Of a stretch of 64,000 bases of DNA, positions 55,618 through 62,968 are shown one piece after another. Made by a program: the position numbers and the translations under genes. Each line of letters opens with the position of its first letter. Position 1 is the first letter of the stretch. Source of the stretch: Skermanella mucosa (GTDB taxonomy: Bacteria > Pseudomonadota > Alphaproteobacteria > Azospirillales > Azospirillaceae); contig NZ_CP086106.1 in the NCBI RefSeq assembly GCF_016765655.2, forward strand, positions 3,957,001 through 4,021,000, in the 5' to 3' direction. The notes below the pieces were generated by a model. It searched no databases. It was not told the DNA's origin and was given only the letters and a program-made list of their open reading frames with translations.

Positions 55618-56508
55618 ATGCGCTTCGACCTGACGGACCTTCGCTTGTTCCTGCGGGTCGCGGAGTCCTCCAACATCACCAGGGGGGCCGAACAGGCCGG
55701 TCTGGCCCTGGCGTCTGCCAGCGCCCGAATCCGCGCGATGGAGGAGGAACTGGGGGTTCCGCTGCTCGAACGCGGGCGGCGCGGCGTGCGGACGACGCCC
55801 GCTGGCCAAGCCCTGGCTTTCCATGCCCGGACGGTGCTGGAGCAGATGGAGCGGATGCGGGGAGAGCTGGGCGCCTATGCGCGCGGGCTGAAGGGGCATG
55901 TGCGGCTGTGGGCGAATTCGGCGGCCGTGGCCGAGTTCCTGCCCGATTCGCTGGCGGGCTTCCTTGCTGTCAACCCGCATATCGATATCGACCTGGACGA
56001 GAAGCCGAGCCCCCGGATCGTCGAGGGCGTCGCGGAAGGCTTGGCGGATATCGGCATCGTCGCGGACGGCGTCGATGTCGGCGATCTGGAGACCCGCCCG
56101 TTCCGGATCGACCGGCTGGTGGTCGTGGCCCCTCCCGATCATCCGGCCGCCGCATTCCGGCAAGTGGCGTTCCGCGAGATCGTGGACGCGGAGTTCGTCG
56201 GCCTGGGCCGGCACAGCGCCTTGCAGGAGCATATCCGGCGCCACGCGGCGCGCATGGGGCGGACGCTGAAACTGCGCGTCCGGATGGGCGGCTTCGATGC
56301 GGTCTGCCGGCTGGCGGCCCAGGGCGTCGGCCTTGGCGTGGTGCCGGAGATGGCGGCGCGGCGGTGCGCGGCGACCCTGCCGATCCGGGTGATCGGCTTG
56401 ACGGATGCGTGGGCGCTGCGGCACCTGACGATCTGCCTGCGGCGGTTCGACCAGCTTTCCCCGCAGGCGCGGCTGCTGGTGGAGGCGTTGGGGGCGGATG
56501 GGGGCTGA
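55618..56508 (+). CDS. LysR-family transcriptional regulator
   Basis: 296 residues. N-terminal winged helix (DLRLFLRVAESSNITRGAEQAGLALASASARIRAMEEELG, PLLERGRRGVRTTPAG) and a periplasmic-binding-like effector domain. It is divergent from the TauE gene and likely its regulator. The effector domain begins near residue 90. ATG 55618 was chosen because the upstream frame is not LysR-like. Confidence 0.92.
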   Translation: MRFDLTDLRLFLRVAESSNITRGAEQAGLALASASARIRAMEEELGVPLLERGRRGVRTTPAGQALAFHARTVLEQMERMRGELGAYARGLKGHVRLWANSAAVAEFLPDSLAGFLAVNPHIDIDLDEKPSPRIVEGVAEGLADIGIVADGVDVGDLETRPFRIDRLVVVAPPDHPAAAFRQVAFREIVDAEFVGLGRHSALQEHIRRHAARMGRTLKLRVRMGGFDAVCRLAAQGVGLGVVPEMAARRCAATLPIRVIGLTDAWALRHLTICLRRFDQLSPQARLLVEALGADGG

Positions 56509-56735
56509 CGAGGGTTCTCGCGGAAACCGTGATGGCTATCCGGGACAGTCGCTGCTCTGACGGAGAGCAGGGCTTTGAGAAGTTCCTTGGAACGCCCGTC
56601 TTGTTGGGTATTTGAGGGCCACCTTTTGCGATTCGGGTTGCAGCCGCTACTTTGGGTACCGATAAAGTGGCAGTCGTCTGGAGAGTGGGCCATTCAGTTG
56701 ATGCTGTTGGAAGCACATCAAGGCGGGAGGGGGGC

Positions 56736-57476
56736 ATGGCAGGTATTGAAGAGAAGATGGTTAAGGCTCACTGCCCGCACTGCGACGGGGAGCGCGTTTG
56801 CGTGGTTCACGGTCACATCTACAAATCTTGGGAATGGGAAGACCGTCGGGGCTATTCGATGAGTGGCGGTGTCGATCATTCACTTCTCGAATGCAGGGGG
56901 TGTGAAACCGTATTCTACGAGTCGTCGAGTTGGAATAGCGAGGACGTTGATTACTGGTATGACGAGCAGGGCGACACACAGGGCGAGCCCCTGCGGACAA
57001 GAGAGACCTATCCGCGCCCGGAGAGCAAGACTAAGCCTGCTTGGTTCGACGCAATGGCCAAAGTCGATGGGCAGTTACACGACATAATTACCGAGATGTA
57101 TATTGCTTATGACAATGGTGCATACATTCTAGCTGCTATCGGTCTTCGAACTGCGCTAGACCGCGGAACTGAAGTTCTTGGCATTGATCCTGCCAAGTCG
57201 TTTTTCGAAAAGCTGGCTGAGCTTAAGAATGGTGGCTGGATAGGTGATACTGAGAAAGATATTCTCAAAGTCGTGACTGATGCTGGGAATGCAGCGGCTC
57301 ATAGGGGATGGGCACCTGAAAGCCACGAGATCGTTCAGTTAATGTATGCAATGGAAGTATTCCTCCAGCGAGCATTTATAGTTGGTCAAAAGGCTCTCAG
57401 TATAAAGAGCAACATTCCCGCTAAGCCTAAAAGACAAGAAATACCAGCGGCAAACCTACCAGACAAGACATCCTGA
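56736..57476 (+). CDS. DUF4145 domain protein with N-terminal zinc ribbon
   Basis: 246 residues. A treble-clef/zinc-ribbon start (AHCPHCDGERVCVV, LLECRGCETVF) leads to a helical DUF4145 domain (AYDNGAYILAAIGLRTALDRGTEVLGI, AAAHRGWAPESHEIVQLMYAMEVFLQRAF). DUF4145 occurs in restriction and defence proteins as well as alone; its role is unknown. ATG 56736 follows GGGAGGGGGGC. Base composition is clearly AT-richer than flanking genes, a sign of transfer. Confidence 0.85.
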   Translation: MAGIEEKMVKAHCPHCDGERVCVVHGHIYKSWEWEDRRGYSMSGGVDHSLLECRGCETVFYESSSWNSEDVDYWYDEQGDTQGEPLRTRETYPRPESKTKPAWFDAMAKVDGQLHDIITEMYIAYDNGAYILAAIGLRTALDRGTEVLGIDPAKSFFEKLAELKNGGWIGDTEKDILKVVTDAGNAAAHRGWAPESHEIVQLMYAMEVFLQRAFIVGQKALSIKSNIPAKPKRQEIPAANLPDKTS

Positions 57477-57487
57477 CAGCGGTATCG

Positions 57488-58207
57488 GTGACCGGACTAA
57501 TGAACGTTATCGAACAGAACCTCGCTAACTGGAAGGAATCGCTCGTCCGGAGCATTCCGGTCGGTGACCTGCTGTCCCGCAATGCCGTCGCGTACAAGTG
57601 GAAGGCACCCTTTCGGGTCTGGATGCTCCGCGAGGCAGCGTTCTGGCGGCTGAACGACCTGCTGACGCAATCCTACGCATTGCATCAGCAGGGGCATGGA
57701 CTTGGGGCGCGCATCCTCCTTCGGAGCGGGTTCGAGTCGCTCGCCACGCTGATCTACCTCGACCAGATCATGCAACAGGTGCTGGACGGCAAACTGAACT
57801 TCCATGCCTTTGGGGACAAGACGAGCACGCTGCTGCTCGGGTCGCGAAACAACGATCAGATGCCACGCTCGCTCAACATCGTCACGGTGCTGGAGAAGTG
57901 CGGCAAGCGGTACCCAGGCCTCATGGCGCTGTATGCCGACCTGTCCGAGAGCGCCCACCCCAGTTATGAAGGACTGTGCAAGGGGTACTCGAAGATCGAC
58001 CTCAACGAGTACGAGACGCACTTCTCGAACCGCTGGATGGAGCTGTACGGCGATCGGCATCTGAAATCGATGAAGCTGTGCATGGAGATATTCTATCATG
58101 AGTACAACGAGGTCTGGCCTCCGCTCATGGAAAAACTCGAAGGTTGGATCGAGGCAAACGAAGCTGAGCTTGAGGCGACCAAGAACAACTCCGCACTCGT
58201 AGGCTAG
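57488..58207 (+). CDS. Hypothetical helical protein, DUF5677-like
   Basis: 239 residues, mostly helical. The segment GLGARILLRSGFESLATLIYLDQIM followed by LYADLSESAHPSYEGLCKGY resembles DUF5677-type proteins found in defence-associated neighbourhoods, but the match is from memory and not certain. GTG 57488 or ATG 57500. It follows the DUF4145 gene by 11 bases and probably shares its transcript. Confidence 0.65.
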   Translation: MTGLMNVIEQNLANWKESLVRSIPVGDLLSRNAVAYKWKAPFRVWMLREAAFWRLNDLLTQSYALHQQGHGLGARILLRSGFESLATLIYLDQIMQQVLDGKLNFHAFGDKTSTLLLGSRNNDQMPRSLNIVTVLEKCGKRYPGLMALYADLSESAHPSYEGLCKGYSKIDLNEYETHFSNRWMELYGDRHLKSMKLCMEIFYHEYNEVWPPLMEKLEGWIEANEAELEATKNNSALVG

Positions 58208-58267
58208 AGCGGCGAGTGTAAAACCCCAATCAATGTTGCGCTTTGGGCTGGGGGGGGGGGTGATTCA

Positions 58268-58505
58268 CCGTGTTCGGAGGTGGATCCTGGCTCACGGCTA
58301 TTCGTCTGATTTGCGTGTGCGGATCATCAGAGCGATCGAGAGCGGGAACTCGTGTCGAGCGGCGGCACGGCGGTTCGGCGTCAGTCCGAGCACGAGCATC
58401 CGGTTGGCGGCAGCGCAAGGCGAGGACCGGCTCGCTGGAGCCTATGCGGTAAGGGCCTCCACCCGGCGGCGACAAGTTGACGCCCCATGCTGACTGTTCC
58501 AATTG
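58268..58505 (+). pseudogene. IS630-family transposase remnant
   Basis: An N-terminal fragment of an IS630-type transposase: GYSSDLRVRIIRAIESGNSCRAAARRFGVSPST is a clear helix-turn-helix start. After SPST the conserved continuation (WRQRKARTGSLEP, then GGDK, TPHADC) is spread across three frames with stops, showing at least two frameshifts. The catalytic DDE region is missing. A G-run (about 58250-58260) sits just upstream. Confidence 0.8.
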
Positions 58506-58545
58506 GGGCAATCCGCCGTCGGGCAAGGTCTGGCCTGATCCATTC

Positions 58546-58890
58546 TCAAAGTGCCATCTTCATTTCAATAGAGTCGTACTCGGCGCGCAACCCGTCATGA
58601 TCATCGATCAGACCGGCCGAGATCAGCGCCGTGACATCCTGATGGACATTCTTGTAGTCACGGTTAAGAGCCTTCGACAGGCTCCGGATACTGGTCTCCG
58701 GGTTGCGGTGAAGATGCCGCAGGATTTCCAGACGCTTGCTGGTCAGAACCTGTGTCAGTCCCTCCCAGGACTCGAAAGTGATATGAGCCTCTTGAACCGC
58801 TTCTCCAGCTTCATGCCGGCGTAGCGCATCCTTGATCGAGCCAGCCTCCCGCGCGAGATCGACCCCGACATGAATCTCCAGCGTGCTCAC
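58546..58890 (-). CDS. tumA: TumA-type antitoxin, HTH protein
   Basis: 114-residue winged-helix protein (SKRLEILRHLHRNPETSIRSLSKALNRDYKNVHQDVTALISAGLI) of the HVO_A0114-like family. Its GTG start overlaps the upstream toxin stop (GTGA). Toxin-first order is used by TumE/TumA modules, in which the antitoxin is the DNA-binding partner that would also autoregulate. Confidence 0.82.
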   Translation of the reverse strand: MSTLEIHVGVDLAREAGSIKDALRRHEAGEAVQEAHITFESWEGLTQVLTSKRLEILRHLHRNPETSIRSLSKALNRDYKNVHQDVTALISAGLIDDHDGLRAEYDSIEMKMAL

Positions 58891-59180
58891 AGCTTTCCCT
58901 CCCGTATCGCAGTCACATCGGCCATGAAATCATCAATCATCCTGTCGAGATCCGTGAATGGATAAGACAATTCATCGTCGCGGATGTGTTTGTGATCGCC
59001 CTTGCCTCGCTCATTGTCGTAACCAACCAGCCGCACGCCATCGCGGCCATAAAACAGGCTGTATTTGTATTTGTGCCGGCTGGCCATGACCGGCGACGGC
59101 ACCGACCAGATCCGGATTTGAAGGATCCCACCGTCGTCATAGATGACCTTGCGGTCGATCAAGGGGCGCGCCTTGCTCAT
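58887..59180 (-). CDS. tumE: TumE-type toxin (DUF6516)
   Basis: 97 residues. KVIYDDGGILQIRIWSVPSPVMASRHKYKYSLFYGRDGVRLVGYDNERGKGDHKH is typical of the DUF6516/TumE family. The histidine- and glycine-rich NERGKGDHKHIRDDELSYPF segment is characteristic. It is predicted to inhibit growth until bound by the downstream antitoxin. The pair lies near an IS630 remnant. Confidence 0.82.
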   Translation of the reverse strand: MSKARPLIDRKVIYDDGGILQIRIWSVPSPVMASRHKYKYSLFYGRDGVRLVGYDNERGKGDHKHIRDDELSYPFTDLDRMIDDFMADVTAIREGKL

Positions 59181-59611
59181 CCCTGAACTTCTATCAGGAT
59201 TTTCCTATGGTTTCAATAACCATATGGCGAGAGACACCATAACAATCAATCGGCGAGATTCGCTGCGTTGGCGCGAGGATGCCGTGATTGCTCGCGTGGA
59301 TGATGCTGGACGGCGAGCCTCTTCCCGATCACCAAGCCTTGCAGCACTGATCAAGCTCATCAAATGCATCTTGGTGAGATGCTGCTTCGGGAATGCCTTG
59401 CATGCCGGTACGTCGGTTTCCGACTCCTTCGGGAAGGTTGCCGATTTGGGAACTCTGTGCGGCGCGGGTTGCTTGAACTTCTTTCGCTCCGCGTAGGTTG
59501 GCCATCGCCCGCAAGGGCGAACGCCGACACCCTGCATCGACGTTCCGGAATGGGCGTCGGCGTCGGCCTTCGGCCGAGGCCGACCTACGATGCAACCCAG
59601 CCGGGTGTCGA
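59181..59611. other. Intergenic region with no supported gene
   Basis: 431 bases between the toxin start (minus strand) and the protease end (minus strand). Short open frames on both strands lack protein-like composition. The right part is the palindromic element at 59493-59588. Confidence 0.5.
59493..59588. repeat. REP-like compound palindrome, copy 2
   Basis: The outer arms GTAGGTTGGCC (59493-59503) and GGCCGACCTAC (59578-59588) pair with one G-U-type mismatch. Between them lie a smaller CGCCC-GCAA-GGGCG hairpin and ACGCCGAC/GTCGGCGT arms, giving a cloverleaf-like fold. Bases 59562-59591 are identical to 13981-14010. It sits between the toxin-antitoxin pair and the DegP-like gene. Confidence 0.75.
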
Positions 59612-60769
59612 TCAGTCGCCGGTGGGCTTCGGCTCCTCCTCGATCCGGGCGCTCAGGGTGTCGCGGGCGCCGTCGCGCTCCACGGTGAGCGTCACCGGGT
59701 CGCCGACGCGTTTGAGGCCGACATGGTTGCGGACCTGGGTGGCGCTGCGGACTTCCGCCCCGTCGATGGCGATCACCACGTCGCCGCGCCTCAGGCCGGC
59801 GCGGTCAGCGGGGGAGCCGGGTTCGACCTCGGCGACGATGGCGCCTGATGTCGAGCGGGTGCCGAGGGCCGCCGCGATGTCGGGCGTCAGGTCCTGGACG
59901 GAGATCCCGATCCGGCCGCGCCGGACCTCGCCGTACCGGATGATCTGGTCCATCACGGTCCTCGCCATGTTGGCGGGCACGGCGAAGCCGATGCCGACAT
60001 TGCCGCCGCTGGGCGCCAGGATGGCGGTGTTGATCCCGACCAGTCGGCCTTGGAGATCGACCAGCGCGCCGCCGGAATTGCCGGGGTTGATCGAGGCGTC
60101 GGTCTGGATGAAGTCCTCGTACCCCTCGACCCGCAGGCCGCCGCGGCCGAGGGCGCTGACGATGCCCGAGGTGACGGTCTGGCCCAGGCCGAACGGGTTG
60201 CCGATGGCGACGACGTAGTCGCCGACCTCCAGTGCGCCGCTGTCGCCGAACGGCACGGCCTGGAGGTCTCCCAGGGCGGCTCCCTGGGAGCCGTCGCCCG
60301 GCACGATCCGCAGCACGGCGATGTCGGTTCCCGTGTCCCGCCCGACCAGCCGGGCCTCGAAGCGGCGGTTGTCCTTGGTGGTGACCTCGATCGACTCGGC
60401 CTCCGCGACCACGTGGCTGTTGGTCAGCACATAGCCCCGCCCGGCATCGACGATCACGCCGGAGCCGCTGGAGAAGGTCCGGCGCGGCGGCTGCGGGGGA
60501 CGTTGCGGCTGAGGCAAGTCGGGCAGATCGAAGAAGCGCCGGAAGAAGGGGTCGTTGAGCAGCGGGTTCAGGGCCTGTGCGCGCCCCGTCACCGCGACGT
60601 TGACGACGCCAGGCGTCACCTCGCGGAGCATCGGGGCGAGCGTCGGCGTTCCCGGGACCGGGGAGGCGTCCGGCGCCGGGACCGCGCACCCGCCGACCGC
60701 CAGGGCGGCGGAAAGGCCAAGCGCCAGGACGAGCGCGATCGGGGGGCTTGCTGCGGGCATGTCGGGCAC
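59612..60769 (-). CDS. DegP/HtrA-type serine protease lipoprotein with one PDZ
   Basis: 385-residue periplasmic protease. A hydrophobic signal ends in VGGC, a lipobox. The trypsin domain has LTNSHVVAEAES, GTDIAVLRI and NPGNSGGAL: the catalytic triad is complete. One PDZ domain (IVAEVEPGSPADRAGLRRGDVVIAIDGAEV) follows. A proline-rich linker (QPQRPPQPPRR) after the lipid anchor is unusual. It handles misfolded envelope proteins. Starts at ATG 60769 or 60760. Confidence 0.93.
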   Translation of the reverse strand: MPDMPAASPPIALVLALGLSAALAVGGCAVPAPDASPVPGTPTLAPMLREVTPGVVNVAVTGRAQALNPLLNDPFFRRFFDLPDLPQPQRPPQPPRRTFSSGSGVIVDAGRGYVLTNSHVVAEAESIEVTTKDNRRFEARLVGRDTGTDIAVLRIVPGDGSQGAALGDLQAVPFGDSGALEVGDYVVAIGNPFGLGQTVTSGIVSALGRGGLRVEGYEDFIQTDASINPGNSGGALVDLQGRLVGINTAILAPSGGNVGIGFAVPANMARTVMDQIIRYGEVRRGRIGISVQDLTPDIAAALGTRSTSGAIVAEVEPGSPADRAGLRRGDVVIAIDGAEVRSATQVRNHVGLKRVGDPVTLTVERDGARDTLSARIEEEPKPTGD

Positions 60770-60808
60770 ACTCCTGCTCGGCTTGCGGTTCCAGACTTCC
60801 CCTCTGGG

Positions 60809-62005
60809 TCAGGCGGGGCGGGCCATCCTCAGAACGGTCGTGGCAAGGATCTGGGCACGGGCGAGCAGGGAGGGAACCTCGATATACTCGTCGGCGGTAT
60901 GGGCCTTGCCGCCGACCGGGCCGGTGCCGCACAGGGTGGGCGCTCCCAGGCTGGCGGTGAAGCCGGAATCGGCGCAGCCGCCGGTGAACTCGCCCGAGAT
61001 CGGGTGGCCCAGCTCGGCCGCGACGGCGAGATAGGCGCCGGTCACCGCCTCGCTCGCGGGCGTCGGCACCAGCGGCAGGAACTCGCTCAGCAGGGTCGCG
61101 CGCGAGCGGGTGCCGGGCACCTGGACCTCCGCCATGATCCGCTCCACCGAGGCGACGAGATGGTCGCGCTGGTCGTTGGTCACGTAGCGGGTGTCGATCT
61201 CGCCCCGGGCGTGGGGGGCCGTGGTGTTGTGCGACTGGCCGCCACCGGCCAGGCCGACATTGACGGTGATGCCCTCGGGCACGCGGGTCAGGCCGTGCAG
61301 GGCCAGGATCTTGTGCGCCATCTCCCCGATCGCGCTGGCGCCGTCAGTGAAGTTGACCCCGGAATGGGCCGCCTTCCCCGTCACCTCGAAGGTGAAGTGC
61401 AGCCCGCCCTTGCGCCCGGTCACCACGTTGCCGGACACGCGCCCCGGCTCGGCGTTGAAGACCGCGCGGGCCTTCCGGGCTTCCCGCTCGATGAAGGGCC
61501 GGGAGGCGAGCGAGCCGATCTCCTCGTCCCCGGTCATCAGGGCGACCAGCGGGACGCCGGGCGCGAACTGTTTGAAGGCCGCCATGACGAAGGCGTTCAT
61601 GACCAGCCCGCCCTTCATGTCGGCGACTCCGGGTCCGTAGGCCCGGCCGCCGTCGATGCGGAAGGGCCGGCGCGACGCCTCGCCCTTGGGGAACACGGTG
61701 TCGCGGTGGCCCATCAGCAGGATGGCCGGGGCGGCGGCGTCCCGGTCCGTGCCGGCATGATCGGGGCCGGCATGATCGGGAACCGTGGCCATGCGCATCA
61801 CGTCGCCGCGCTCCGCGACCGGCTCGGTCTGGACGTCGATCCCGGCGGACTCGAAGAATTGCGCCAGCCGCGCGCCGACCGCGTCCACGCCGGGCTTGTC
61901 GTAGGAGCCGCTGTCGATGTTGACCAGCTCGGCCAGCAGCGCCAGCATGGCGGGTTCCCGCTCGGCCAGCCAGGACCGGATCTCGTGTTCGTTCGCGTCC
62001 TTCAT
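60809..62005 (-). CDS. M20-family metallopeptidase (carboxypeptidase G2-like)
   Basis: 398-residue zinc peptidase. Metal and catalytic residues appear in MGHRDTVFPKG, GPGVADMKGGLV, TGDEEIGSLAS, NAEPGR and KAHTADEYI; GHRDTVF and GDEEIGS are hallmarks. Its ATG at 62005 overlaps the IclR stop (ATGA), so the two are co-translated. It probably hydrolyses N-acyl or glutamyl compounds taken up by the adjacent transporter. Confidence 0.93.
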   Translation of the reverse strand: MKDANEHEIRSWLAEREPAMLALLAELVNIDSGSYDKPGVDAVGARLAQFFESAGIDVQTEPVAERGDVMRMATVPDHAGPDHAGTDRDAAAPAILLMGHRDTVFPKGEASRRPFRIDGGRAYGPGVADMKGGLVMNAFVMAAFKQFAPGVPLVALMTGDEEIGSLASRPFIEREARKARAVFNAEPGRVSGNVVTGRKGGLHFTFEVTGKAAHSGVNFTDGASAIGEMAHKILALHGLTRVPEGITVNVGLAGGGQSHNTTAPHARGEIDTRYVTNDQRDHLVASVERIMAEVQVPGTRSRATLLSEFLPLVPTPASEAVTGAYLAVAAELGHPISGEFTGGCADSGFTASLGAPTLCGTGPVGGKAHTADEYIEVPSLLARAQILATTVLRMARPA

Positions 62006-62787
62006 GATGCTTCCCTGATTCGTTTCACGGTGGCCCGGCTGAGCGCCTGGGCCGTCTCGATCGCCGGACCGGCGAATTTGCGGGCGTATTCCTCCGGCGT
62101 CCATTCCGCCAGCGAGCCCGCGATATGGACCGCCGCGACCGGGTTGCCGCCGGCGTCGATCACGGCGGCGCCGATCACCACCTCGCCCAGCAGCACCTGC
62201 TCCGCCGTAACCGCGTAGCCCTGGCGCCGGACGGCGGCGATCTCCTCCAGCAGGAGCCGGGGATCGACCAGCGTCTTGGGCGTCAGCGGGGACAGGTCGG
62301 AGCGCGCGACGATGTCGGCCGCGCGGGCGGGATCCAGCTCCGCCAGGATCGCCCGGCCGCCCGCGGTGCAGAAGGTCGGCACCCGGCGGCCGACCAGCGA
62401 GGCCGCGAAATATTCCCGCTCGCTCTGCTGCCGGATCGCGTAGATCACGCTGGTGTCGTCGAACAGCGACAGCTTGATGTGCTGGCCGGAGAACCGCCGA
62501 AGCTCGATCAGCACGGGCGTCGCCGCCTCGATCAGCGGGTTGGAGCGGAGATAGTTGTAGGTCACCTCCAGCAGCCGCTTGCCCAGGCCGTAGCGCCGCG
62601 TTTCCGGGCATTTCTCCAGATATCCCGCGAGATGGAGCGTGTGGGCGAAGCGCTGGGCGGCACTCTTGTCCACGCCGCAGCGGGTCGCGATCTCCGTCAG
62701 CCCGAGGAAGCGGGTCCCGCCGTCGAAGGCCTGGAGGACGCGCAACGCCTTCTCCACCGACTGCACCAGCAATGCGTCCCGCGTCAT
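62002..62787 (-). CDS. IclR-family transcriptional regulator
   Basis: 261 residues. N-terminal winged helix (VQSVEKALRVLQAFDGGTRFLGLTEIATRCGVDKSAAQRFAHTLHLAGYL) and the IclR effector domain (YFAASLVGRRVPTFCTAGGRAILAEL; GYAVTAEQVLLGEVVIGAAV). Start ATG 62787 begins MTRDALLVQSVEKAL. It is upstream of and overlaps the M20 peptidase gene, and is divergent from the ABC binding-protein gene, so it probably controls both. Confidence 0.93.
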   Translation of the reverse strand: MTRDALLVQSVEKALRVLQAFDGGTRFLGLTEIATRCGVDKSAAQRFAHTLHLAGYLEKCPETRRYGLGKRLLEVTYNYLRSNPLIEAATPVLIELRRFSGQHIKLSLFDDTSVIYAIRQQSEREYFAASLVGRRVPTFCTAGGRAILAELDPARAADIVARSDLSPLTPKTLVDPRLLLEEIAAVRRQGYAVTAEQVLLGEVVIGAAVIDAGGNPVAAVHIAGSLAEWTPEEYARKFAGPAIETAQALSRATVKRIREAS

Positions 62788-62968
62788 GGATCCTCCGAAG
62801 GGCCGATTATTGGGGTTGCCCGCAATCAATATACGGTATTAAATGATCACAAATCGGTATCGCCCTGCAATACGCAATCTCATGGCGACCCGAAAAGGCA
62901 ACGGACGGAAAACGTCCCGGGGAGACTTCATCGGCATGCACACAGCAAGCAACGGAGGGAGACCGAAG

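Noticed and set aside
59205-59537. Minus-strand 110-residue frame between the toxin gene and the REP-like palindrome
   Set aside because: Low-complexity basic composition, overlaps the palindrome, and no ribosome site.
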